Of a stretch of DNA of 64,000 bases, positions 48,284 to 60,243 are shown in pieces (within the stretch, counting starts at the first letter, position 1; each line of letters starts with the position of its first letter). The DNA lies in NCBI GenBank assembly GCA_903632075.3, contig CAHIKZ030001199.1, positions 235,001 through 299,000 of the forward strand. The letters run 5' to 3'. The notes beneath the pieces are model-generated. The model was not told the DNA's origin. It did not search any database and was given only the letters and a program-made list of their open reading frames with translations. Made by a program: the position numbers and the translations under genes. Origin of the DNA: Acanthosepion pharaonis (taxonomy: Eukaryota; Mollusca; Cephalopoda; Sepiida; Sepiidae).

Positions 48284-48690
48284 AGCCAAAAAGTCCAGAC
48301 TCAATTAAAATGCGGAATAAAAGAGCAAATTTCTGTCTGGTGAAATTTCAAAAGAGTACTGTATTTCGAGCTTGTTCCACACGGTCATGCCCTCAATGCT
48401 ATAATGTATAGCTAGCAGCAATACCACGTGTACGACAAACTAAAAAGGAGTATCCTGCTCTGGTCAATGGAGGTCGGGTTTTGTTTCAACAAGACAATGC
48501 GAGGTCACATAATACTAGGTTGACTAAGGGGGAAGTTCAGAGAAACAGACGGTGTTGAGATTCTTCCACATCCACCATCCAGTCTTGGAGCTGCTCCGAG
48601 TAACTATGACCTATTCCGCTCAATGGCACACTTCCTCCTCGACCAGCAATTCAGCACTTTTAATGGAGTGAGGGAAGGTTTTTTACCGTT
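48284..48690 (+). mobile_element. Mariner-type transposase remnant
   Basis: 48,424-48,650 encodes KKEYPALVNGGRVLFQQDNA followed by RSHNTR (the second catalytic Asp block of DD34D mariners, FQQDNARPH) and, after a 1-base shift, EILPHPPSSLGAAPSNYDLF (matching the LPHPPYSPDLAPSDYHLF third-Asp block, here Asn before Tyr). The left edge GTTAGCCAAAAAGTCCAGAC may be a terminal repeat. Truncated and frameshifted. Confidence 0.75.
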
Positions 48691-48699
48691 TTGTTTATA

Positions 48700-49450
48700 C
48701 AAAGCCATAAGTTACATATTATTAAATTTCTGAAAGATAAAAAATTATTAAATCAAAGAAATGTCAATATTGTCAAATATTCCCCTTAAATAATAATTAA
48801 TGTATATATAAGAACTAGTAAATCTATAGTTCATCATGAATAAAATAATTTATAAATGCGAAATTAAATTCTAATATATTAATTTCACAATTCCATATAT
48901 ATTCTATTTGTTAATATAAAATGAAGTAAATACTTTATACTTTTATATTTGTACAAATAAAAATATAAAAAATATAAATATTATAAATATGACTTTAATT
49001 AATTGATACTGTAAGACAATTTGATATTTACAAAATTAATAATTGAATAAAAAATAGAAATGCCAAATATATTGTCATTTTAACCCAGACGATGTTTAAA
49101 AATAAGAAAGTATCTTAAACAACTTCTGGGGAAAGGAAAAAGAAAAAGAAAGGTAAGTAGATGTCAATGAATTGACACCCCAGTGTCCCACCTTAATTAG
49201 ACCGAATTTACAATCACCAGACATGGCGATACAAGTGTTAACTTAGAAAGTGAAAACCTGACCATACTAAATAAAATAATAAAAATTTATCCCCACCAAC
49301 AAAATATTAAGCTTGTCTACGCTAATATTAAGTAGATTAATTTGTTAGAAAGTTATAAAAATCCCTTGAGAATGGAACGAGACTAATCGAGATTTGAAGG
49401 TTTTCATTTTAAAACGTAGGAGGTTCTGTGTCGCGATGGTGTCATATTTT
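48700..49450. other. Unassigned AT-rich sequence
   Basis: No feature recognised. Confidence 0.5.
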
Positions 49451-49569
49451 AAAACAATAATTATAATATTAAGCTCTACGGATCATATCGAGCACTGTTT
49501 TTTTTAAGTATGTAAATAAATATAAAGGCTAAAAATTCTGAAGTATAGATCTCACTGTTCTTTCTATTA

Positions 49570-49572
<3 letters not shown>

Positions 49573-49646
<74 letters not shown>
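49573..49646. repeat. (AT)n microsatellite
   Basis: About 74 bp of AT followed by GGTGTATTAG, a junction also present at 15,983. Confidence 0.95.
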
Positions 49647-49649
<3 letters not shown>

Positions 49650-49879
49650 TGTATTAGCAAAATTATGCAAATTGTGTAACAGCATGGGAAAATTGTCGAC
49701 TCCAGAAAATGTTTCATTCATAAAATAACACAAAACTAATTGAGTTTTTTTATCCAGGTTTTTAGATAAGATGCTTAGACACCTTGACACGATTTGTTAT
49801 AAGAATCACAGAAAAAATCCTTTTAGTTATTCAGCTAGAAAAAAGAACAGGTTAAAATCGTTTTGTGCCAGCCACACTC

Positions 49880-50178
49880 AACTATGGGGCTGACACAAAC
49901 GATAGTGGATAATGGCTCGGATTGAGGAATCGGAGAGCCGAGTTCGAATTCCAATCGAATCCATTACATTCACTTACATGCTAACACCTTGAGAAATGTA
50001 TGTATCATCTTCTTTTTCTATGGGTAAATAGCAGGATAGTACGGGTTCTATAGGCTTGGATGGCAACTGGTCTACTGGCAGAAAGAAATGGCAACCTACT
50101 ACGAAAAAAAAATAGCCTCGTCAGTCATGATCCCCTAAGCGTGTATCACGCAGGGCACAAGTGTCAGCCCCACTATAT
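49880..50178. mobile_element. Short element with inverted ends ATGGGGCTGACAC
   Basis: CTATGGGGCTGACAC at about 49,883-49,897 is matched in reverse complement by GTGTCAGCCCCACTAT at about 50,161-50,176, about 14 bp with a small mismatch. Inside are GTGGATAATGGCTCGG and GAGTTCGAATTCC, which resemble the tRNA-like part of the 5S-headed SINEs (GGATAATGATTCGG, AGTTCCAATTCC at 54.12 kb). It could be a MITE or a SINE whose ends pair. Confidence 0.5.
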
Positions 50179-50498
50179 ATTCCCAAATGAGCAATGTTGA
50201 GAGGAAAAAGATCATACAGGCCTTCAGTAATTATACCAATATTCGTACTCTGGCTTCCCCCTTCAAAGTCTAGTCAAGAACCATTAAGAGAACGGTGAAT
50301 AGGTTTAAAACAGAGCGAAGAGTAAAAAGAAAAATTGGATCAGGAGATCACAACAGCAAGAGTGACCATCATTTCAACTTAGAGCTAAATACATTCTCAT
50401 TGATCTAAGTAGACTAGAATCCAATAGTTTTATAAAAAGCTCAGTGAATTTCATTAACATATCTTTGCTGTTACACGATTTGGATAAATTGTTACACC

Positions 50499-50501
<3 letters not shown>

Positions 50502-50584
<83 letters not shown>
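50502..50584. repeat. (AT)n microsatellite
   Basis: About 82 bp of AT dinucleotides. Confidence 0.95.
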
Positions 50585-50586
<2 letters not shown>

Positions 50587-50589
50587 TTT

Positions 50590-51340
50590 GTGTGTGCTTG
50601 ATAGATTTTATTTTCCTGAAATTGACTGTTGCATTTTACCCATAATTTACAAAAAGAATATTTTTCATTAATGTTTCATACCTCCATCATCATATATCAC
50701 CTCCGTGTATAAACATATAGAAAACACTTTGAAATCTGAACATATAATGAATTCAGACTTTTTTTTAGCCCGATGTTTTAACAGTTATACTCAGTAATCT
50801 CTTTAGAAAAAGGAAGAATACATCTTGCTCCAGCTATAGTTTAAATTGCAAAGCTGATCAGATTCTCCTGACATGATTGCGAGTCGATCTAGGAGAAACA
50901 AAATCTGAATTAATCATTCGATACCATACCTTCAAGAAGTGAAAATGCTAAGAATTAAACACTTTCAAACATCTTGATTGGAGACCGGAAGGCGAATATA
51001 TTACGTACTGCATTTTTTAGGCACTACGCCACATCCGAACACTGAAATTATCCTCTGATTTGGATTTATTCAAACAACTTCTAGAGGGGCATCTTGACGT
51101 ATGTGCCAACGAAAAGTCTCCACAGCTTACACCTGTACCTGTAGTGCTCTGGAATACGACATTATTCTCCCATGACGGAAGGACTGACACCAATGCAATA
51201 CAGATTGTGTAAGTTTGAAAATATTTATAGTTTTTAATCATTTATCTAAATGCTGACAGCAGCATTTTTGCTTAAGTTATAAAAGACGCTTCAAACAATA
51301 GACCTTATTCAATTTGTAGTCGTCCTGGTTATGACAATAA
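50590..51340. other. Unassigned sequence
   Basis: A 74-codon minus-strand frame at 51,017-51,241 has no motif I recognise. Nothing else supported. Confidence 0.45.
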
Positions 51341-51344
51341 AATA

Positions 51345-51455
51345 CATCCGGTAGCAAAGCCTCTGATCCGGAGGATTGACGAACGTGGAACCACATCTTG
51401 ATTGCCAATATTCAGAGGTGCCCATTGGACCGTGTTTGTTGTACCTGGGGAAAAA
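51345..51455 (+). repeat. Interspersed repeat shared with 1,895
   Basis: Contains ATCCGGAGGATTGACGAACG, TGGAACCACATCTTGATTGC and GGTGCCCATTGGACC, in the same order as the block at 1,960-2,035. Confidence 0.45.
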
Positions 51456-51499
51456 ATTTACACCGAAATTGGCGTCAAAGCAATAAGAACATTCAAACA

Positions 51500-51852
51500 T
51501 AGATTTTTATAGTAAAAATACCAGCAGTGTATTTTTGAAAAACAAATATTTCCAGGAATACATTTGATTCTCGACAAAAAAACCCTCTTTACAAAAATAC
51601 GACAATGAAACATGATCTACAAACTGATTTTTTACAAATAATACATTGTCTGTTCAAACGAACCTATCATAAAAATGTTTAGGATAAAATTGACCTTGAT
51701 ATGCAGTAAAACTAAATAAACTCAAACTCACCCAATTTCTGTTGATTTTTGGAATTAACTTTCTGAAAATTATACGAAGTTTTTATAGATTTTTTTTTTC
51801 TTTTTAATTTACGAAACTTATTTTAAGGTGTAATTTTTTTTTTCATTATTAT

Positions 51853-51937
<85 letters not shown>

Positions 51938-52990
51938 CTTTTTAAGAGTAGGTTTAGTATATTATTTTGGTCAATTAACAGAATAACAAACATTTGTCAG
52001 GAGTAATACAATTTAAAATAAATTAAATTTATCTGAATTCCACAATTTGACTACTGTTTAACGATTACACGAGCTAATAATCACTCGCATTAAAATAAGG
52101 TTTTTACATTTATTTTACCAAAAAATGAATTATCGTCAGCTTATTCATTATTATTTTTATTACCTGAATAATTCAATTACATTTTATAAATTTAACCAAA
52201 GAAAGATTGAAATTAATGACAAAATTAATACTCGAATAATTAAAAAAATGAACCCATCGTCGAAAATTTAATTTAATTATTTCTTTAAAAAAATAGTTAC
52301 TAAATAATCAATCACGACTGCTTTTCCATTAAGCAGGCGATAATTAGTTACGATTTTTGTAAGAGGTAAACGGTAGTCATGCCTCAAGTATTATTCCAAG
52401 TACCAAAGATTACATGACATATTTCTTTGAAGGTTTTGATGCTTAATAGCACAACCAATTTCCACCTTCAAAGTGACATAGCTTTGTATAAACGCAGTTT
52501 TTACAATTTCTCCTTTCACACATCGTAGTGAATTCGTCGATGGATCAATGGAATGTTCCCTCCTTCACCTTTTATTAATTTCCTTTATTAGCTCCACTAA
52601 TTCAAATTGAGTCAAACGCCATTGAGAATCATGATTAATGTCATCCCAATGCGTTCACTCACCTTCATTCTTTATATCTAAACAATTATAGTTGCAGAAT
52701 GTATTGACTAAAACGTTTGAATTAATTAAACTTCATCCGAAAAAAAAATTGACTACTTTCTAATATGAATTCTGCGTAAATTTTAAAAGATGAAATTTGA
52801 TTTATTTATTTTATTGATTCGAATATTAAAAATAGAAAATAGAAGGTTACGAATAACATTTTCAATATCTTCACCTTTTATCTTTTTCTTTTACAAAAGA
52901 TATATCTGCAACTGAAATGTAATTACTGGAAAGAGAATTAAGACCACAAAGTTTCCCCTCAGCGGATTTAACCTGTAAAACGAGACACTC
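51500..52990. other. Unassigned AT-rich sequence with an (AT)n tract at 51,859-51,935
   Basis: Beyond the AT tract nothing was recognised. Confidence 0.5.
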
Positions 52991-52999
52991 TTAAGAGAG

Positions 53000-53440
53000 C
53001 CAGAAGACATTCCGGTATTTATTATCGGCAGATTAATCTTAACAACATAATATACGTAGGTGACACTGTCTTAATAGAAGTCTCAAAAGGAAAAAAAATG
53101 CAAGAATACCTAGACAAGATAGCGGAGGTATTACAAAAAAGAATATTAACTAGTCACTGTAAGATAACAGAATATATTGTCGACAGCGGATAGGCAGCAA
53201 CAATGTGAGCTTGTAATTGGGGACATCAGAATCAAATATATATATGATATATAGATAATAAAGCGCGTTGACATAGCGATATCTGTTTTCCGGAAAGAGA
53301 TGCGAAGATCTTGTAGAAATAAGGAAGTATTTCCTATTTGGCGGTAGATGCTGGACAATTTCCTCACAGATGAGGAAGTGAATAGAAACAACAGATATAT
53401 CCTGTACAGACATTATCTTGCGAATACCTTAGATTGATAC
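53000..53440 (+). mobile_element. RTE-like LINE, RT catalytic-box fragment
   Basis: NNIIYVGDTVLIEVSKGKKM (53,040-53,100) corresponds to the NNIRYADDTVLIADS box, with A-to-V and D-to-G changes that destroy the catalytic pair. It is followed by CKITEYIV, CELVIGDIRIK, a DIAISVFRKE (matching GIAKDAFQKL) region and RN-K-VFP. Same order as in the 28.9-30.2 kb copy. Stops and shifts throughout; the minus-strand frames here are antisense artefacts. Confidence 0.7.
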
Positions 53441-53970
53441 TGTGAACAAAAAAAAAGGTTTACGACAATATAAACTAAAAAGGAAAAGAAGAAAATATGA
53501 AATTAAAATAGTAGTTGGTTCCGCATTCATTCAAGACAATTAGAACAAAATCGTGAATGCATTCAAACTGATACTCATTAGTTTGTTTATGTTAGTCGGT
53601 TTGATGTGTAACTTCCATATTACAGAAATATGCACTGCTTATAACAAATAGAAACCAGATATAAAATGGAAAATTTACACCAAACGTAAGATATCCTACA
53701 AATCCATCTATGTGTTGTAATTCTACATCCCATCTCAGCACAATTTTCTGTCCTAATTGCTATCAAACAGGAATGCGGATAACCTTAGACGTGAGGTATT
53801 GAGTGAAAGCACAACAAAGTAAATTAGAATTTCAACATCTTTTTAATGATAAATAGTTAGTAAAATGTTGTCCTTTCTTCTGACGGAAAATACAATTTGT
53901 TTATTCAAGTTTATATTCAACTAATTCTAATTACTTTTGCCTTAATGCCAAATCTCTTAAAGGAAATATT

Positions 53971-54345
53971 AGAATTCCTACACCCGTATCATGTTGAAAC
54001 ACCGGTTCCCATGCGATCATCAAACTTAATCAACATCGAGCATGGTCATTACCCAGAAGAGTGAACGCTTGGGAATGGCAGGTGCTGTAAGCTTTGGAAT
54101 TGCGTAAGGTGAAATGGATAATGATTCGGTATTTTGAAACGGAGTGACAAGTTCCAATTCCAGTATGGTTCGTTAGATTTATTTACGCACCAGGACCTTT
54201 GGAAAGATAAGCCTCAATCTCTTCTCCCCATCTATGGGTTACTTAATTCTTGTATTACTTAATCATTATTATCCCCACCACCACAATTCTTACACTCTAA
54301 AGATATTTACTGGCTTTAAATAAGCTGAAAAAGGTTGATAAGCCG
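53971..54345 (+). mobile_element. 5S-rRNA-headed SINE, copy 2
   Basis: 53,979-54,097 aligns with nearly a full 5S rRNA: TGTTGAAACACCGGTTC, CGATCATCAAACTTAATCAACATCGAG, GGTCATTACCCAGAAGAGTGAACGCTTGGGAAT, CAGGTGCTGTAAGCTT. Then comes a tRNA-like part (AAATGGATAATGATTCGG...CAAGTTCCAATTCC) and a tail with CTATGGGTTACTTAATTCTTG and CTGGCTTTAAATAA...GTTGATAAGCCG, shared with copy 1 at 11.6-12.06 kb. The internal promoter is partly mutated. Compare SINE3-type and cephalopod SINE families; the exact family is unknown. Confidence 0.75.
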
Positions 54346-54909
54346 TAAGAATCGAAACACTCACGGAGGCAATTTCAAGGAGGATTTTGTAGAATTTATG
54401 AATGGCTCAATAGCCAAAGTTTTTTTAAAATCCTTTCCCCACCAAAGATTTCGCTATATCAGGTATAATCATACCCGTCTTTCCTTGAGAACGGTATTAA
54501 AGGTTTTTGCTATACCTATCCACTTACCTTTGTGAATAATTTATTTTTCTCTAATAAGTATAATCAACATCGAATTTCCTGAAAAGAGTGACATTGAAAA
54601 CAAATGTGTTGGTTTCTGAAACGGATTACATGAAATCTCTATTTATTTTAAATTATTTCACCCAAAGCAAATTTATAATGCCGATAAGACGTATCTGGCT
54701 ACTTTAAGTGAAAAGCAATGTTAAAACAGTAGTAAGGAGAAAGGACAATAGCAGAACAGGTTTTAGGAAAAGAAGAGATGGCGGTTTACGTTGCATTTAT
54801 TTGAAGATCGGATTTGATAGAGAAACCGGAAGAGGGTTCCACAGAAACGAGAACAGAGAATATTAGTATAGAACTTAGGGTTGCAATATCAAAACATTTA
54901 CTTGTTAAT

Positions 54910-55500
54910 CTGTTAACATGAATAAATCAATGCGATCGACGTACCAAGGATGAGAGAAGATTCGACAATTAAAATAAAACAGATTTCTCGAAAAAAAACA
55001 GAGGTAAGGCAGCTAAAGTTGATGGGATGATGCTGAAATGTCAGCTGATGAAAGCAGCAGGTCATAACCGATAACATATTACAGACACGTCTCTGGGTTT
55101 TTCTCTGGGTTTTGTTGACAATATCTGGAGGCATATTACAGTAGTAACGAGTTATTGAAAGAATATCCAATATATGAGCGAACAGTAGATTCCCAAATGT
55201 GCACGATGGACAGTGGCGAGTAAGATTCTCTGAAAAAGTTGAACAACTATCCTAGCAGCAAACATAGCAATTGATTCAATATATGTCAGTGAAAAAGGTA
55301 TGCTCCACAAGGTTCAATGAACTGCACTCGTGGAAGTTAGCATTATCCATGCTCATAGAAGACAGAAATTTTACAAGCGATTTCTTGCCCCAGACATCAA
55401 GCGACTGAAGGTAATTCTTGCGAACAACTATCCATTCACGTAATAATATATTATTCTCAAAGGATACACTTACAAAGCTGGGTGAGGTTAAGTGCTCACA
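54910..55500 (-). mobile_element. Possible Jockey/CR1-like LINE tail
   Basis: On the minus strand: ILSITRYYC, then IVNKTQRKTQRRVCNMLS (resembling the LDKIQRRVCxLIG post-RT block of Jockey/CR1-type ORF2) and a CSSLNLV region. Matching is partial and no catalytic box was found. Confidence 0.35.
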
Positions 55501-55509
55501 ATAAAAAAA

Positions 55510-56160
55510 ATAAATATCACCTCTCCAAGAGCATTATTAAAGGTAGCAAAAAAGGTTTTAATCTCTAGTTCTTAATTGGCTGCCTCTCATGCAAATAAAC
55601 GGGAATTATATACTCTGAACTAATTCTGGAGAACCACCTGATTGTTAAAAAAATATGTATATTAACTAAACCAAGAAATCGACAAAAGGTTCAGACAAAA
55701 CAAAGGATGTTCAATAATACGTCCTTTCACCCATAAATCACGTGTCTATTTGGTGACCATATAAAATGATTACTGATTCGTTAAATTTTATCACATTTGC
55801 CTGCAGGCTTCCCTCCATCTTATTGCCTTAATTATATTTTAAAAGAAATTATCTTAATGTTAAAAAAAATATTCATGTAATTGAAGGAAGGCAACATTTG
55901 CGTATACCAGATCTTTGCTGGAAGTGTTCATGAAGGTGCGAATTCTGAATTTGCATGAAATATGACATTTGTTAGAGACACATAATAGAAACAAGATGGG
56001 GGCACACCAACTAGGATTAATGTTATCAGACTTGATAAAGACTGGATAGTGGTTGCCTCATAGTTTCTGTCTTGTGCCACATGTAAGCTACGCTTAGAAA
56101 ATCATTATTATCTAAACAAAACGGCAAATAAATTCGTGATAAAACTTTTAAAAGCTTTAT
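55510..56160. other. Unassigned AT-rich sequence
   Basis: No feature recognised. Confidence 0.5.
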
Positions 56161-56169
56161 TTACATTAT

Positions 56170-56290
56170 TCTGACTATTCTCGTCATTTTTGTCGCCATA
56201 TTTATTACAATATTTCGGCCGTTGTATGCTCCGGCCTTTCTTCATGTGGTTGGAATTTTAAAAACTGTATTTGGCTTTTGTTTTAGAAAC
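56170..56290 (-). repeat. Interspersed repeat, family H (copy 3) with hammerhead-like hairpin
   Basis: On the minus strand: ATGAAGAAAGGCCGGAGCAT, then ACAACGGCCGAAAT and TATGGCGACA. The GGCCG/CGGCC hairpin is perfect here, but the CTGA start is ATGA and GAAAC is GAAAT. Same family as 5.29 kb and 36.7 kb. Confidence 0.7.
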
Positions 56291-56374
56291 CGAAATATCT
56301 TTTAAATGGAAAATTAATATTTCATTAGATCTGCAAGAGTAAAAATAGTAATAGTAATAATATCAAATATAATA

Positions 56375-57195
56375 ATAATGACCCGTACCCATCAGTGGCT
56401 ACGTAGTGCAAGGTTGAAAGCGGAAACTGAAGGTTTTATCCTTGCTGCACAGGACCAATGCTTGTTAACTAGAAATTACCAAGCACATATACTAAATATT
56501 GTGTCAGCCCAAAATGCAGATTTTGTAATAAATATCCAGAAACGGTTGATCATCTTGTATCAGGTTGCAGGATATTTACACCCACTGAATATAAAACCCG
56601 GCATGACAGAGTGGGCCAATATCTGCACTGGAAAATCAGCAACTTCTACGGGAAGGAAACTGAAAGAAACTGGTATGAACACCACCCATACCCGGTTACG
56701 GAGATAGGACCTGTTACAATTCTATAGGACTACACAATACACACTGACAGAACAATCAAGGCCAATCGGCCAGATATTGTTATTAAAGACCACAAACAAA
56801 AACGGTGCCTCCTTATTGACATGGCAGTCCCTGCTGACTGCAATGTATCTTTGAATATATTCAAAAACTTGTCAAAATACAAGGAACTTGAAATAGAAAT
56901 CTCGAAAATGTGGCATATGGGAACATCAACAATCCCTGTTGTAGTTGGAGCCCTAGGACTGGTTGGAAAAGATTGCAGTAGACTAATTGAAGGGATTCCT
57001 GGAAGTCCATGCCTCAAGGAGATACAAAAAATTGTTCTGACAAGTACAGCCCACACCTTACTAAGGGCTTTATCTATGTAATTTAATTTTTTTTTTTTTT
57101 TTTGTCAGTGGAAAGTGTCATGACGCCATTTGTAACCTTAGGTCCCTGGGCGGGACCCGGAAAGAAATGTGTAAACGCCAGAAATCAAAGAAAAT
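56375..57195 (+). mobile_element. R4/Dong-like LINE family A, 3' half with complete endonuclease
   Basis: Begins (5' truncated) next to an AAT-rich stretch. Encodes HQWLRSARLKAETEGFILAA; then a 1-base loss near 56,494 shifts the frame before the zinc knuckle. A stop replaces Trp in TILW (about 56,726). From 56,770 the endonuclease frame is intact to its stop at 57,081: NRPDIVIKDHKQKRCLLIDM (PD-X14-D), LSKYKELEIEISKMWHMGTS, VVGALGLVGKD, GIPGSPCLKEI, ending LLRALSM. The 3' UTR with a T-run, then CAGTGGAAAGTGTCATGACG, ends at GTGTAAACGCCAGAAATCAA and passes into (AAT)n. Best-preserved copy of the endonuclease domain in the window. Confidence 0.85.
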
Positions 57196-57278
57196 AAAAC
57201 TAAGAATAATAATAATAGTAATATCAATAATAGTAATAGTAAAAAGAATAATATAATAATAAAAATAACAGTAATAAT

Positions 57279-57329
<51 letters not shown>

Positions 57330-57330
57330 T
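57196..57330. repeat. (AAT)n-type tail and microsatellite
   Basis: Imperfect AAT/AGT repeats becoming pure AAT from about 57,280. It is the tail of the LINE just upstream. Confidence 0.9.
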
Positions 57331-57334
57331 GGTG

Positions 57335-57600
57335 TCAAGTTACTATAGTTGTATCTGCGATTACAATGTCTCTACTAAAACGATAATTACGAAAGAGACA
57401 ACGAGTATTTGTTGGCATTACAAAAGTGGCAAAATTTCCGTTGACATTACAAAAGATATTAATAGAAAAGCCAGAGAGTAGCGATAGGACGAGAGTGAGA
57501 AAGGGCTGAAGATGAGATACCATCCCTGGATTAATAACATTGCAGATTTGTCTTTGTATTTTTGCAAGAATATCTAAATACATATAAGCAATAACCTAGC
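57335..57600 (-). mobile_element. Jockey/CR1-like LINE ORF2 C-terminal remnant
   Basis: The minus-strand frame gives YLDILAKIQRQICNVINPGM, SHLQPF, a shift, then NGNFATFVMPTNTRC. It follows the known pattern LDKIQRRVCxLIG...LASLQPLSHRR...CSSEL-LVP-THTRG. Short and degenerate, but the order of blocks is right. Confidence 0.5.
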
Positions 57601-57604
57601 AGGT

Positions 57605-58310
57605 GTGACAACAATATACAATGCATAGTCAAATAGTAAACTCATTGATATGTAAGATAGATTATGGTGCAGTGAATTCTCTAGAACGACACTATGAACC
57701 AACATTCTTAGCAGCATTTTGGAAATCTTTCTCCTTCATGCCAGCGTTAGCCCATAATGGAATCACTCTTCTGAAGATTAAAGTAGTACAGTTTTGTTTT
57801 TGGTTGCTAATATTAACAAAGAATTTCATACACCAGATAAGAGCTGTTAGTTCGACCTTATCGAACCGATCTGAATAACTATTAAGAAATTAGTAAATGA
57901 TAATGTCGTCGGAATAGACACCGATTTGAGAACTGATCGCATCAGAAAAGTCTTTAAAAAATAATAACAACTAAAGAAATAAATATAAATATGTAATCTT
58001 AACATTCTATCTTTCACCTCGAGGAATATTCTCAGAATTTAGCAATAAATACGATGAGAATTGAACTGATACATTGTCTCATTCTGTTTCGTTTGTTTGA
58101 CGACATATTAACTCATTATGGGTCATTTACTGCAGACATTTTATTTTCTTGTGAGATTTAGTAATTTTCTTTTCGAAAAATATATTGCCAGTAATTTAAC
58201 CAATAATTTATGGGAGATATATTTTCTTTTAATATGAAAACGAATTGCTGCTATATTTTTATACTATATTTTCATGTTTTGATCCCAGTTTGGGGTTTTA
58301 CGGTTTGCCC
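57605..58310. other. Unassigned sequence
   Basis: An 85-codon frame at 57,621-57,878 shows no recognisable domain. Confidence 0.45.
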
Positions 58311-58311
58311 A

Positions 58312-58370
58312 TGTCTGGGGCCCTAACAGGTGCTATCACCCTGGTTGAACCTGCAAAAAACAACATATAC
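58312..58370 (+). repeat. Short segment shared with 1,354
   Basis: GGGGCCCTAACAGGTGCTAT followed by CACCCTGGTTGAACCTG parallels 1,360-1,400. Confidence 0.4.
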
Positions 58371-58624
58371 GAGAGGCTTCCACGCCAATCAAAACTTTGC
58401 TGTCGGATCTTGTTCACTGTCATACCATGGAATATTTCTTATTTGGATTAATAAATGTTTTGGCATACCTACGGATGATAATTGGTTTCTCCCTATTCAC
58501 ATAAATAAATTAGTAAATACTGCATGTTGGCCTGCAGTCGGAGATTGGTCTTAGCTGTGCGGGCTAAAGTCTCTGCCCCCGGGCAGAGAGAATCCCCAGA
58601 CGAGGCTCTGTCGAATGGCAGAGT

Positions 58625-58770
58625 CTCGTCTCGGGAAACAGCTACCCAACACCGTTTTATACAGGGTCTACGGGGAATTTTTGGCAGATCGTACGGGCAC
58701 GGATATCCCACATTAAAATCGTCATTGTGCCACATCAGACCGCGTGAGGCTGTTGGTAGATATCCTGCAG
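58625..58770 (+). repeat. Interspersed repeat, family Z (copy 2)
   Basis: GGGTCTACGGGGAATTTTTGGC, CGTACGGGCACGGATATCCCACA and TTGTGCCACATCAGACCGCGT match 38,080-38,180. Overlapping frames on both strands (about 90-99 codons) look like fragments of a mobile element of unknown type. Confidence 0.55.
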
Positions 58771-58799
58771 TTGGAGATTCATTGGAATTCACTTGACTC

Positions 58800-59840
58800 C
58801 CTTCTAGCAGTTGACTACTTCTACGCGCCGCTGGCGAATCTTATATGTGTTGTTTTTGTCCTATGTATTATCGTTAAATAACAACTTCATTTGATAAATC
58901 TATTCAGAAACCTTCCCTAGGTTGCAACAATTACTGATATGTTGACCCTATAGCTGACTAGGACAATAGGAACAAATATTTAGACGAACTCATAAACTGT
59001 CCATTTGCCTTGTAACAACAACATCCATCGACATTCGCCATTTTCCCAGATTTTTCAATCTTTCTAAGTGCAGAGAAAGATTTATATCTGGATATTTGGA
59101 GAAAATATATTGATGCCAAAGTATTTCGAATTTCAATTTATAGAATAAAAGACCTGATATATTGAAAGCAAAATATGTGTATTTTTTTCTTCCGTTTTTT
59201 TTTTTCTTTCGCTTGAATAATATCCCAGTAAGGGCTATAATTTAATTTTTATTTTTAGAGAAATAGTTTTGTTAAAAAAAGAGTGCAACAAACTGCTGAC
59301 ATGACAATGGCGATTTTATTGTATGTTCTTGAATACAATCATATTGTAAAATAAATCTGTTCAGTGTAATGGTTGCAAACACAATGAATGGACACAAAAC
59401 TATCGTTAATATAACTGAGAATTGAGGCTTTTCAGTCGTAAACGTGACCAGACTTCTGTCTGAACATAACGTTCAAAAAGCAATAATTTGCGACAATACA
59501 AGAGGAGGTGTCTCTAAACTGGTGTTGATAGGGAGAAGATAACATATGAAAGAATTATGGCTGACATTAACTTCATGACTGTATGTGCTTTTTAGTTGGT
59601 CCTCTTAAATTGATCTTCGATGTTTGCAAAGATTATCGAATTAGAGAATTGCGTAATCTGATAACATATACTATGCGGGAATAAACAGGTAATATTTCGC
59701 GAGATATTTGAGCAGAACATTAATAATATATCATGCATATTGTAGGTATTTTGCGCTATATTAACTGCGTGCTTCTCACACCGTGCATATTGACGCATAT
59801 CCTACCAATATTAAATTATATGTTTGGCGAAACAGCGACG
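58800..59840. other. Unassigned AT-rich sequence
   Basis: No feature recognised. Confidence 0.5.
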
Positions 59841-59902
59841 TTATATATCAAAATCTTTATTTTCGTCGTACGGTGAGTCTTTTCAGGTCTTCTGATGCAT
59901 AA

Positions 59903-59907
<5 letters not shown>

Positions 59908-59990
<83 letters not shown>
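59908..59990. repeat. (AT)n-(GA)n compound microsatellite
   Basis: AT run then about 17 GA units. Confidence 0.95.
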
Positions 59991-59995
<5 letters not shown>

Positions 59996-60194
59996 TAATA
60001 CAATATATAATTTTAAATATTAAATGTTAAAAATGACTCACATTCCCCAATGCCCCAGTTAGAGAAACGATCGATATAATTATAAGAAATATATACAATA
60101 ATACATCTCTCCGTCCATTAAATATTAGATCAATTAATTAGATTGTCTCACAGGTAAAAATGATCATTAACTAACAGGATCTTACATACAGTAG

Positions 60195-60196
<2 letters not shown>

Positions 60197-60240
<44 letters not shown>
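60197..60240. repeat. (AT)n microsatellite
   Basis: About 43 bp of AT directly abutting the minus-strand family P repeat. Confidence 0.95.

Positions 60241-60243
<3 letters not shown>

Noticed and set aside
53146..53413. Two overlapping minus-strand frames of 81-87 codons
   Set aside because: Antisense to the RTE reverse transcriptase fragment.
53979..54097. Functional 5S rRNA gene
   Set aside because: Many substitutions in paired positions, and the same downstream sequence follows in another copy, so it is a SINE head.
57621..57878. 85-codon plus-strand frame
   Set aside because: No domain resemblance; chance frame in AT-rich DNA is sufficient explanation.
59840..59900. Minus-strand CTGAAAAGACTC...GACGAAAATAAAGATTTT as a hammerhead
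   Set aside because: Core-like words occur, but stem II pairing is poor and no stem I partner is visible; left as unproven.
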